Translations under genes and position numbers: made by a program
Notes under the pieces: generated by a model
The model's database searches: none
Told to the model about the DNA's origin: nothing
The model's input: the letters and a program-made list of their open reading frames with translations, nothing else
Origin: Bacillota bacterium
GTDB lineage: Bacteria > Bacillota > Clostridia > Oscillospirales > Oscillospiraceae
NCBI GenBank assembly: GCA_023406225.1
Contig: JAEXWS010000197.1
Coordinates: forward strand, 1-5,337
Direction of reading: 5' to 3'
DNA: 5,337 nucleotides
Part shown: positions 1-5,202 of the stretch, piece after piece
How positions within the stretch are numbered: position 1 is the stretch's first letter
How the letters are laid out: each line of letters begins with the position of its first letter

Positions 1-57
1 GTAATGTTCCGCCTGGAGCTTGGCAAGAAGCTCTTTGGACGTTAACGTCTGTTCCAT
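1..57 (-). CDS. Unidentified protein, N-terminal 19 codons only
   Basis: The reading frame starts at the ATG at 57-55 and runs off the left edge. It reads MEQTLTSKELLAKLQAEHY, a polar, probably helical N-terminus with no recognisable domain, signal peptide or membrane segment. The start is supported by GAGGA (minus strand, 72-68) ten bases upstream. An in-frame GTG at 66-64 sits too close to that site. A sigma-54-like promoter at 139-154 points towards it, leaving a leader of roughly 70 nt. The gene is divergent from the dehydrogenase/fabZ operon and may share its regulation. It could be the activator or a partner enzyme or transporter, but too little is visible to name it. The coding call rests on start, RBS and promoter, not on homology. 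Confidence 0.6.
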   Translation of the reverse strand, partial: MEQTLTSKELLAKLQAEHY

Positions 58-95
58 ATCTGGCACTTCCTCACCTTCCAAGAATTCATGCGTAA

Positions 96-117
96 CGGGC
101 GGCCGATCCACCGCCCG
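96..117 (-). other. GC-rich hairpin in the leader of the left gene
   Basis: The arms CGGGCGG (96-102) and CCGCCCG (111-117) form a perfect 7-bp stem with an 8-nt loop. The hairpin lies between the predicted sigma-54 start (about 126-130) and the ribosome binding site (72-68) of the leftward gene, so it would be in the 5' leader. The minus-strand side has no T-tract after the stem, so it is not a normal terminator in that direction. On the plus strand only GTTTTG follows. It may affect leader stability or translation, or be fortuitous in GC-rich DNA. Confidence 0.35.
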
Positions 118-138
118 GTTTTGCCTCGCATCCCATTA

Positions 139-154
139 CGCAAACCATGTGCCA
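139..154 (-). promoter_or_regulatory. Sigma-54 (RpoN) -24/-12 promoter, leftward
   Basis: Read on the minus strand the site is TGGCAC-ATGGT-TTGCG, with the invariant GG (153-152) and GC (141-140) separated by exactly ten bases and a T before TGGCAC. It matches the established sigma-54 consensus TGGCAC-N5-TTGC at all ten core positions. The expected start lies about 12 bases beyond the -12 C, near 126-130, giving a leader of about 70 nt to the ATG at 57. Sigma-54 promoters need an ATP-hydrolysing enhancer-binding protein, so the downstream gene is probably tightly induced. No competing sigma-A promoter was found on this strand. Confidence 0.65.
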
Positions 155-198
155 AAAAACAGACCAGTTTCTCTCAATATTTTCACCCGCGCGTTGTG

Positions 199-286
199 CA
201 AATCAGACATCATATTTTTTTGATTTGGCGCATTTGATGCATTTTAACATCACTCGATGCGGAATAGACTCATTTCAGGCGCATCA
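199..286. promoter_or_regulatory. Candidate activator (UAS) binding cluster
   Basis: This AT-rich segment between the two sigma-54 sites is dense in short dyads. CAAATCA (199-205) pairs with TGATTTG (221-227). TGATG (235-239) pairs with CATCA (248-252). GATGCG (256-261) pairs with CGCATC (280-285). The hexamer ACATCA recurs at 207-212 and 247-252, 40 bp apart, and CATCA again at 282-286. The segment lies about 70-160 bp upstream of the leftward start and about 160-250 bp upstream of the rightward start, compatible with enhancer sites for sigma-54 activators. The individual arms are short, and which dyad is the real operator cannot be decided from one sequence. Confidence 0.35.
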
Positions 287-297
287 CCGCCCCCGGA

Positions 298-311
298 GCG
301 GCCGCGGCCGC
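298..311. repeat. 14-bp perfect GC palindrome
   Basis: The sequence GCGGCCGCGGCCGC is self-complementary end to end and sits in a short GC island between the candidate activator sites and the rightward promoter. It could be a protein-binding dyad, but runs of G and C form such palindromes easily by chance, so no function is assigned. Confidence 0.25.
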
Positions 312-421
312 CCCCATTTTCCTTCGTTTTTTTCACAGTCTCCGTTTTGACGGGGCTTGTCCAGCCGCGTTTTTCGGGAAATCGCGGCGTTTTCCATGAA
401 ATCGGCCTCAAAGCCGTCCCG

Positions 422-437
422 TGGCACAGCATTTGCT
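422..437 (+). promoter_or_regulatory. Sigma-54 (RpoN) -24/-12 promoter of dehydrogenase-fabZ operon
   Basis: The site is TGGCAC-AGCAT-TTGCT, with GG (423-424) and GC (435-436) exactly ten bases apart and T after TTGC. It matches the TGGCAC-N5-TTGCW consensus at every core base. Transcription would start near 448-451, leaving a leader of about 25-28 nt that contains AAAAGAGG (461-468) seven bases before the ATG at 476. No good sigma-A -35/-10 pair is positioned to compete: TATAAA at 451 lacks a -35 box at proper spacing. This predicts activator-dependent expression of the two genes downstream. Confidence 0.75.
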
Positions 438-475
438 AAGTTATCCTTTTATAAAAGAGGAAAAGAGGCGTATCC

Positions 476-1507
476 ATGAAAGCAAATATGTACGAGGGTC
501 ATCACGCCTTCGGGCTGCATGACTACACGCCCGCGCCGCCGAAGGCCCACGAGGTCCAGGTGGACGTGGCCTACTGCGGCATCTGCGGATCGGACCTCCA
601 TGTGTTCCACGGGGATTACGACTACCGCTTCCCCACCCTGCCCCGGCCCATCGGCCACGAGTGCTCCGGCGTGGTGGCGGCGGTGGGCGAAGCCGTCACG
701 GCGTGGGCCGTGGGAGACCGGGTGGCGGTATGCCCCCTGGATTACTGCGGGACGTGCGTGGCCTGCGGGTCGGGAGATCACAACTGCTGCGCCCACCTGA
801 ACTTTATGGGGCTGGACTCCGCAGGGGCCATGTGCAACCGCTGGACCGTCCACGAGCGGACGCTCCACCGCCTGCCGGAATCCATCAGCCTGGTCCACGG
901 CGCCCTGGTGGAGCCCATGGCCGTCTGCTTCCACGCCCTGGACCGCTCCCGGTCCAAGGCAGGAGACTTCGCCGTGGTCATCGGCGGCGGCCCCATCGGC
1001 CTGATGACGGCGCTGACGGCCCGGTACCTGGGGCTGCGGGTGGCCGTTTCCGAGGTAAACGCCGTCCGCATCCAGCGGGCCAGGGATCTGGGGTTCACCG
1101 TGGCCGATCCCAGGGAAACGGACCTGAAGCGCTTCGTCCTGGACGCCACAGGCGGCGTGGGGGCCGACGCGGTCTTTGAGGTCTCCGGCACCCAGGCGGG
1201 GCTGGATACGGTGGTGGAGCTGGTCCACCCCCACTCCCGCATCGTGCTGGTGGCCGCCTATCCCCGCCCCATGCAGATTCAGCTGCAAAAGCTGTTCATG
1301 CGGGAGGTTGACTTGACCATGACCCGCAACTATAATGAGAAGGACTTCGACGACGCCATCGCCATGATGGCCGCATCCCCCATCGACTTCGACGCGCTGG
1401 TGACGAAAATCCTGCCGCTGGACCGGGTCCAGGAGGGCATGGAGCTGTGCGGCTCCCCCTCCGGCGACGTGGTGAAGGTCCTTGTGGACTGCCAGACGCA
1501 CAAATGA
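476..1507 (+). CDS. Zinc-dependent medium-chain alcohol/polyol dehydrogenase
   Basis: The 343-residue protein is a full-length member of the zinc-containing medium-chain dehydrogenase/reductase family (sorbitol, threonine and butanediol dehydrogenase type), a cytosolic NAD(P)-linked oxidoreductase acting on a secondary alcohol. The N-terminal catalytic domain has Cys37 in CGICGSDLH, the GHE motif (His61, Glu62) and Glu146 in VEPMAV as catalytic-zinc residues. Structural-zinc cysteines are 91, 94, 97 and 105 in the usual CX2CX2CX7C spacing. A Rossmann domain follows with GGGPIG at 170-175 and Glu193 at the end of the second strand, which favours NAD over NADP. The start has AAAAGAGG seven bases upstream. 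It is the first gene of the operon with fabZ, and a sigma-54-like promoter lies 39 bases upstream. The family is certain. The substrate (polyol, diol, threonine-like or sugar acid) cannot be told from sequence alone. Confidence 0.93.
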   Translation: MKANMYEGHHAFGLHDYTPAPPKAHEVQVDVAYCGICGSDLHVFHGDYDYRFPTLPRPIGHECSGVVAAVGEAVTAWAVGDRVAVCPLDYCGTCVACGSGDHNCCAHLNFMGLDSAGAMCNRWTVHERTLHRLPESISLVHGALVEPMAVCFHALDRSRSKAGDFAVVIGGGPIGLMTALTARYLGLRVAVSEVNAVRIQRARDLGFTVADPRETDLKRFVLDATGGVGADAVFEVSGTQAGLDTVVELVHPHSRIVLVAAYPRPMQIQLQKLFMREVDLTMTRNYNEKDFDDAIAMMAASPIDFDALVTKILPLDRVQEGMELCGSPSGDVVKVLVDCQTHK

Positions 1508-1512
1508 AAGGA
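1507..1512 (+). promoter_or_regulatory. Ribosome binding site deciding the fabZ start
   Basis: AAAGGA lies nine bases before the ATG at 1522, overlapping the last base of the dehydrogenase stop codon (1505-1507). It favours 1522 over the ATG at 1504 (which overlaps the stop as ATGA) and over a start at 1447 inside the dehydrogenase gene. Confidence 0.75.
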
Positions 1513-1521
1513 ATTGCTGAT

Positions 1522-1953
1522 ATGAAACTGGACAAAGAGGCCGTCAAGGCCGTGATCCCGCACCGGGACCCCATGCTGCTGGTAGACTCCGTGGAGGAGC
1601 TGGAGCCGGGCGAGCGCATCTCCGCCTCCTTTTATGTGGACCCCCAGCGGGAAATTTTCAAGGGCCACTTCCCCGGCGACCCGGTGCTGCCGGGCGTTTA
1701 CTCCGTGGAGTGCATGGCCCAGACCGCCGACATCCTGCTGCTCTCCACCCCCCGCTACGCCGGAAAGGTGCCGCTGTTTCTCGGCATCAACAATGTCCGC
1801 TTTCTGCAAAAGATCCTGCCGGGGGACACGCTGGAGATCAAGGCCGTCATGAGCAGCGAGCGCCCGGAAAAGGCCATCGCCACATGCAGCGCCGAGATCC
1901 GGACCCGCGGCGCGCTCGCCGCCACCGGGGACGTGACCCTGGCCATGCGCTGA
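1522..1953 (+). CDS. fabZ: 3-hydroxyacyl-[acyl-carrier-protein] dehydratase FabZ
   Basis: The 143-residue protein has the normal length and hotdog-fold signatures of FabZ, which dehydrates (3R)-hydroxyacyl-ACP to trans-2-enoyl-ACP in type II fatty-acid synthesis in the cytosol. IPHRDPMLLVDSV (12-24) matches the N-terminal family signature. GHFPGDPVLPG (48-58) carries catalytic His49, and SVECMAQ carries Glu63, 14 residues later as in characterised FabZ enzymes. FLGINNVRF and the later PGD motif are also typical. It begins 14 bases after the dehydrogenase stop, so the two are very likely co-transcribed and sigma-54-driven, and it is followed by a terminator. It stands apart from a fab/acc cluster, so it may be a second, pathway-specific paralogue acting on ACP- or CoA-bound hydroxyacyl groups. 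That is inference; the family assignment is firm. Confidence 0.92.
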   Translation: MKLDKEAVKAVIPHRDPMLLVDSVEELEPGERISASFYVDPQREIFKGHFPGDPVLPGVYSVECMAQTADILLLSTPRYAGKVPLFLGINNVRFLQKILPGDTLEIKAVMSSERPEKAIATCSAEIRTRGALAATGDVTLAMR

Positions 1954-1965
1954 GCCGCGCCGCAG

Positions 1966-2009
1966 AAAAAATCCGCGTCCGATCAAACGATCGGACGTGG
2001 ACTTTTTTT
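1966..2009. terminator. Bidirectional intrinsic terminator between convergent genes
   Basis: A 13-bp stem (1972-1984 with 1989-2001, one G-T wobble) closes on the loop AAAC. The inner eight pairs GTCCGATC/GATCGGAC are perfect. It is followed on the plus strand by seven T (2003-2009) and preceded by six A (1966-1971), which read as a T-tract on the minus strand. It lies between the fabZ stop (1953) and the stop of the convergent AI-2E-family gene (2014) and can end both transcripts, more strongly for the plus strand. Confidence 0.88.
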
Positions 2010-2013
2010 GCCG

Positions 2014-3189
2014 TTATCCAGATGATTTCCCGCTTTGCGGCGGGTCCCGCCAGCGGGCGGGGGGAACGGCCCTCTCCTTCAGCCTGTTTTTGACGAAACT
2101 GCGGAAAAGGGCGTACAGCACCGAGCACAGGGGGATGAAAAACAGCATGCCGGTGATGCCCATCAGCTTGCCGCCCAGCGTCACCGCCACCAGCACCCAG
2201 ATGGAGGGCAGCCCCACGGAGGAACCGACCACATGGGGATAGATCAAATTCCCCTCCACCTGCTGGAGCACCAGGAAAAGGATGATGAACCCCAGCGCCT
2301 TCCAGGGGTCCGTGACGGCGATGAGCAGCGCGCCCACGCCGCAGCCGATAAACGCGCCCACGATGGGGATCAGGGCGGTGAGGGCGATGAGCACGCCCAC
2401 CAAAAGCGCGTAGGGCATCCGAAAGACCGTCATGGACACCGCGAACATCGTGCCCAGGATGACCGCCTCCAGACACTGGCCGGAGAGGAAGCTGGAGAAA
2501 GTCCGGTTCGCCAGCCGCAGCACCTCCAGCGTCCGGTCCCCCTGCCGCCGGGGCAGCAGGGCGCAAATCACCTGGCGGCCCTGGCGGCTGAGCTTTTCCT
2601 TTTGCATCAGGATATAAAAGGAGAAGATCAGCCCGATGACGAAGGTGCCCACGCCGCTGACCACGCCGCCGATGAACCCGCCGCCGGAGGAAAGCAGGCT
2701 GCCCCCCCACTGCTGGGCCAGGGCCAGCGCCTTTTGGGACAATCCGGCCCAGTTCAGGTCCCAGCCCTCCACGATCTCCTGGATTTGGGGCAGATAGACC
2801 GACAGGGCGTCGATCTGCTCCTGCAGACGGTCCAGGGCGGCGGGGACCTGCCGGGCCACGGACCGGACCGCGTCGGCCACGCCGGGGCCGATGACGAAGG
2901 ACGCCAGGGCCAGCACGCCGGCCACCGCCAGCAGCGTCAGCACCAGGGCCAGGGGACGGCGGAGCCCGGCCGCCCGCTTCGCTTTGGGGAACAAGTGGCG
3001 TTCAATGGCCCGCATGGGCACGTTCAAAATGAAGGCGATGGCGCCGCCCAGCAGGAAGGGGGCCAGAACGCCCAGCGTCCAGCCCAGGGCGGCGACCACC
3101 GCCCCCAGGTTCTGTAGGGCGCAGTAAAACGCCACGCCGCCGCAGACCACCAGCAGAACGGACCGCACCGTCTGTTTATTCCACTCCAT
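2014..3189 (-). CDS. AI-2E family membrane protein (putative transporter)
   Basis: The 391-residue polytopic membrane protein belongs to the AI-2E transporter family (PF01594; relatives include TqsA, PerM and YtvI). Hydrophobic segments lie near residues 8-25, 30-56 and 79-103. A polar, partly amphipathic stretch follows (about 105-165), then segments at about 172-195, 240-256, 260-292 and 299-311 and a C-terminal pair. Family motifs are visible: FLSGQCLEA (234-242), ALIPIVGAFIG (272-282), QQVEGNLIYPHVVG (309-322), then a Gly/Pro-rich segment with GGKLMG and FFIPL. The C-terminus is basic. Characterised members export autoinducer-2 or act as ion antiporters, so the real substrate is open. The start at 3189 has a weak AGG six bases upstream. 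The gene follows the carbonic anhydrase-like gene after 120 bp with no clear promoter, and is probably read from the M29 promoter or from a weak one not recognised here. Confidence 0.88.
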   Translation of the reverse strand: MEWNKQTVRSVLLVVCGGVAFYCALQNLGAVVAALGWTLGVLAPFLLGGAIAFILNVPMRAIERHLFPKAKRAAGLRRPLALVLTLLAVAGVLALASFVIGPGVADAVRSVARQVPAALDRLQEQIDALSVYLPQIQEIVEGWDLNWAGLSQKALALAQQWGGSLLSSGGGFIGGVVSGVGTFVIGLIFSFYILMQKEKLSRQGRQVICALLPRRQGDRTLEVLRLANRTFSSFLSGQCLEAVILGTMFAVSMTVFRMPYALLVGVLIALTALIPIVGAFIGCGVGALLIAVTDPWKALGFIILFLVLQQVEGNLIYPHVVGSSVGLPSIWVLVAVTLGGKLMGITGMLFFIPLCSVLYALFRSFVKNRLKERAVPPARWRDPPQSGKSSG

Positions 3190-3273
3190 AGATGACCTAC
3201 TCTCTTAAAATTCCGTTTCCGTCCGCCGCCGCAGGCGCGCGGTCCGATGTACAAGTCCCGGGAAGCCGCGGCG

Positions 3274-3301
3274 CCGCCGGGGAGGCGCGCCTCCCCGGCG
3301 G
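3274..3301 (-). other. Perfect 28-bp GC palindrome between two minus-strand genes
   Basis: CCGCCGGGGAGGCG is followed directly by its exact reverse complement, so RNA from either strand can fold into a 12-bp stem with a CGCG loop. It begins eight bases after the stop of the carbonic anhydrase-like gene and lies 84 bases before the AI-2E-family start. No T-tract follows in the direction of transcription, so it is not a standard intrinsic terminator. It may stabilise the 3' end of the upstream message, attenuate read-through or bind a protein. Confidence 0.55.
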
Positions 3302-3309
3302 TCCGTTCC

Positions 3310-3792
3310 TCAGCCCCTCCGGTAGCGCTCCGCCAGACGCAGGTATTTCTGGGCGGATTCCCGGTTGCTCTCGATCTCCGCCTCCGTCAGGGGGCGGACC
3401 ACCTTGGCGGGGCTGCCCAGGATCATGGACCCGTCCGGCGCGTCCATCTTTCCGGTGACCAGGGCTCCCGCGCCCACGATGCAGTCCCTGCCGATCTTCG
3501 CGCCGTTGAGGACGATGGCCCCCATGCCGATGAGGGTGTTATCCCCCACGGTGCAGCCGTGGACGATGGCGCTGTGCCCGATGGTGCAGCCCTCTCCCAC
3601 CACGGTCCCCTCGTGGAGGACGCAGAACTCCTGGATGTTGGTGTCCCGGCCCACCACGATGGGGCCCTCGTCGCCCCGCAGGGCGGCGTTGTACCAGATG
3701 TTGACGCCGCCGCCCAAGGTCACGTCGGCCACCACCACCGCGCCTTCCGCGATCATCACCTCGCTGCTGGAAGCTCTCATGGAATATGCCAT
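3310..3792 (-). CDS. Gamma-carbonic anhydrase family hexapeptide-repeat protein
   Basis: The 160-residue protein forms a left-handed beta-helix built from imperfect hexapeptide repeats (about 15-110) followed by a C-terminal helix (about 134-158). It resembles YrdA/PaaY/CamH-type gamma-carbonic anhydrases, cytosolic trimers with metal between subunits. Likely metal ligands are His60 (CVLHE), His73 and His78 (GHSAIVHG, the diagnostic five-residue spacing). Arg39, Asp41 and Gln54 match other conserved active-site positions. The acidic loop of the archaeal Cam enzyme is absent, as in the short subgroup, and many members have little or unproven CO2-hydration activity. The start at 3792 is set by GAGGAG seven bases upstream. 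It begins 30 bases after the M29 stop, so the two genes are probably co-transcribed. Confidence 0.9.
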   Translation of the reverse strand: MAYSMRASSSEVMIAEGAVVVADVTLGGGVNIWYNAALRGDEGPIVVGRDTNIQEFCVLHEGTVVGEGCTIGHSAIVHGCTVGDNTLIGMGAIVLNGAKIGRDCIVGAGALVTGKMDAPDGSMILGSPAKVVRPLTEAEIESNRESAQKYLRLAERYRRG

Positions 3793-3822
3793 GGGGAATC
3801 TCCTCTCTTTCCTTGACTGTTT

Positions 3823-5055
3823 TTAAAATCCCTCGGCAAAATTGCCGTTTACAAACACGGGGACCTCCCTCCCGTCGCGGGTGACGCCCACGATGGAGAG
3901 GTCCGGGGTGCCCACCATGAAGTCCACGTGAGTCATGGAGTCGTTAAGGCCCCGGGCCTTCAGCTCCTCCTTGGTCATCTGCTGTCCGCCCTCCAGGCAG
4001 GGGTACGCCTCGCCGAAGGCGATGTGGCAGGCGGCGTTCTCGTCAAACAATGTGTTGTAAAACAGGATGTTCTGGTTGGAGATGGGGGAGTCGTAGGGCA
4101 CCAGGGCCACTTCGCCGAAGTAGCTGGCCCCCTCGTCCACGCCGATGGCGGCCCGGAGCGTCTCCTCCCCCTGCTCCGCGCAGGCCTCCACGATCTTTCC
4201 ATCCTTGACGGTAAAGCGGAATTTGTCGATAATATTGCCGTCATGGACCAGGGGCATGGCCGAGCAGACCACGCCGTTCACGCCGGTCTTCAGCGGGGAG
4301 GTGAAGATCTCCTCCGTGGGGATGTTGGCGATATATTCCTGGCCGGAGAGGGTCACGTCGTTGCCCGCCTCCCACACATGGCCTTCGGGCAGCTCCACCA
4401 CCAGGTCCGTGCCCAGGGCGTTCGTATAGTGCAGGGACTTGAACCGCAGGGCGTTCAGCTTCTCCATCCGCCGGTGGAGGGTGTCCAGGTGCGCCCGCCA
4501 CTTCTCCACCGCCGTCCCGTCGCCGCTGATGCGCACGGCGGAGAGGATGGCGTCCCACAGCTTTTCCATGGCCGCCTCCCCGCTCTCATCGGGAAACACG
4601 GTCTCAGCCCAGCTCGGGATGGGGATGGAGGCGATGCACCAGGGGAAGCCGCCGCACATCTGCAGGCGCTGGAAGTCCTTGAGCGCCTTTCCGCTGGCCT
4701 GCTGGGCGCGGATGATGCGCCCGGAGTCCACGCCCTTCAAGTTTTCCGGGTCGGAGGCGGAGATGGCGAGATAAGCCGCGCCCTCCAGGGCGTAGTCGTT
4801 GAAGAAATGGCGGCGCCACAAGGGCACGCCGTCGAACACGGAGTCGTCTGCGTGGAGATACTTCATGCGGCCCAGGGCGTCGTCGTTCCAGTTCACGACC
4901 ACGTCCCGGCAGCCCGCGTCGTACGCCTCCGCGGCGCACAGCCGGACGAACCACGCGCACTCCACCGGAGAGGAGATCACCAGGGTCTGGCCCTTCTGGA
5001 CGTTCAATCCCACGCGGACCAGAAGCGCGGCGTATTCCTTTTGTTTTTCGTTCAT
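3823..5055 (-). CDS. M29-family metallo-aminopeptidase (AmpS/PepS type)
   Basis: The 410-residue protein is a full-length M29 (thermophilic aminopeptidase) family enzyme, a cytosolic dimeric metalloenzyme that removes N-terminal residues from peptides. An N-terminal domain (about 1-180) is followed by the catalytic domain. The six expected metal and active-site residues are all present: Glu249 (NIPTEEIFTSP), Glu315 (FGEVALVPYDSP), His344 and Tyr351 (ACHIAFGEAYP), and His376 and Asp378 (MTHVDFMVG). Their spacing agrees with characterised AmpT/AmpS enzymes. The ATG at 5055 is preferred over one at 5079 because AAAGGA lies nine bases before it and the extra eight residues would include that site. 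The protein lacks a signal peptide. It heads the minus-strand cluster, with a sigma-A promoter close upstream, and probably serves peptide turnover. Confidence 0.94.
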   Translation of the reverse strand: MNEKQKEYAALLVRVGLNVQKGQTLVISSPVECAWFVRLCAAEAYDAGCRDVVVNWNDDALGRMKYLHADDSVFDGVPLWRRHFFNDYALEGAAYLAISASDPENLKGVDSGRIIRAQQASGKALKDFQRLQMCGGFPWCIASIPIPSWAETVFPDESGEAAMEKLWDAILSAVRISGDGTAVEKWRAHLDTLHRRMEKLNALRFKSLHYTNALGTDLVVELPEGHVWEAGNDVTLSGQEYIANIPTEEIFTSPLKTGVNGVVCSAMPLVHDGNIIDKFRFTVKDGKIVEACAEQGEETLRAAIGVDEGASYFGEVALVPYDSPISNQNILFYNTLFDENAACHIAFGEAYPCLEGGQQMTKEELKARGLNDSMTHVDFMVGTPDLSIVGVTRDGREVPVFVNGNFAEGF

Positions 5056-5064
5056 GGATGTCGG

Positions 5065-5072
5065 TCCTTTCT
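5065..5072 (-). promoter_or_regulatory. Ribosome binding site deciding the M29 start
   Basis: Minus-strand AGAAAGGA ends nine bases before the ATG at 5055. The longer reading frame beginning at 5079 would place this site inside the coding region and has no comparable site of its own, so 5055 is the better start. Confidence 0.75.
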
Positions 5073-5102
5073 GCGTCAAATGACTTCTTATTAATATGTG
5101 CT

Positions 5103-5131
5103 ATTTTAGAGCATTTTAACTGCAATGTAAA
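5103..5131 (-). promoter_or_regulatory. Sigma-A promoter of the M29 aminopeptidase gene
   Basis: On the minus strand TTTACA (5131-5126) is separated by exactly 17 bases from TAAAAT (5108-5103), one mismatch from each sigma-70/sigma-A consensus hexamer. Transcription would start near 5096, giving a leader of about 40 nt. The region is AT-rich against a GC-rich background and directly follows the terminator of the upstream gene, so it probably drives the three-gene minus-strand cluster. Confidence 0.75.
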
Positions 5132-5174
5132 GAAAAGGCTGCGTTCGTTTTCTCTCCGCGCCTGCCGGGCATAG

Positions 5175-5200
5175 AAAAAAGGACCGGCGAGCGCCGGTCC
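5175..5200 (-). terminator. Intrinsic terminator of the YihY/BrkB-family gene
   Basis: The arms GGACCGGC (5181-5188) and GCCGGTCC (5193-5200) form a perfect 8-bp stem with a 4-nt loop. Read on the minus strand the stem is followed by six T (5180-5175). It starts two bases after the stop codon at 5203-5205, so release and termination are tightly coupled, and it insulates the M29 promoter just downstream. Confidence 0.88.
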
Positions 5201-5202
5201 TT

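Larger units (their letters stand above)
58..475. promoter_or_regulatory. Divergent intergenic control region
   Basis: This 418-bp stretch has no convincing gene: the 60-67 codon frames in it have poor composition, no good ribosome binding site and no family resemblance. It holds a minus-strand sigma-54-like promoter (139-154), an AT-rich segment with repeated ACATCA/TGATG and GATGC-type half sites (about 199-286), a GC palindrome (298-311) and a plus-strand sigma-54-like promoter (422-437). The length and arrangement fit a shared divergent regulatory region, in which an activator bound in the middle would contact polymerase at either end by looping. No known riboswitch or T-box pattern was recognised. 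Confidence 0.65.

Noticed and set aside
94..122. Leader hairpin as a T-box element or as a plus-strand terminator
   Set aside because: The T-box core (GGGTGGNACCGCG-like) is not present, no plus-strand gene ends nearby, and the T-run after the stem is only four bases.
250..439. Overlapping 60-codon open frames on both strands in the upstream region
   Set aside because: Composition is proline/arginine-rich GC noise, there is no good ribosome binding site, and they overlap the candidate regulatory elements and the rightward sigma-54 site.
431..456. Sigma-A promoter using TTGCTA and TATAAA before the dehydrogenase
   Set aside because: The spacing is about 11 bases instead of 16-18, and the TTGCT belongs to the better-supported sigma-54 -12 element.
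449..1501. Long 350-codon antisense frame opposite the dehydrogenase
   Set aside because: It mirrors the GC-rich codon pattern of the real gene, its protein is rich in His/Gly/Val/Gln with no family motifs, and the sense strand encodes an intact zinc dehydrogenase.
1447..1521. Longer FabZ starts at 1447 or 1504
   Set aside because: They overlap the dehydrogenase end and add non-family residues. AAAGGA at 1507-1512 is correctly spaced for 1522, which gives the normal FabZ length.
2035..3117. Long 360-codon plus-strand frame opposite the AI-2E-family gene
   Set aside because: It is a His/Gln/Gly/Asp-rich shadow without motifs. The minus strand encodes a clear membrane protein with family signatures.
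5056..5079. Longer M29 start at 5079
   Set aside because: The extra eight codons would contain the AGAAAGGA ribosome binding site, which serves the ATG at 5055.
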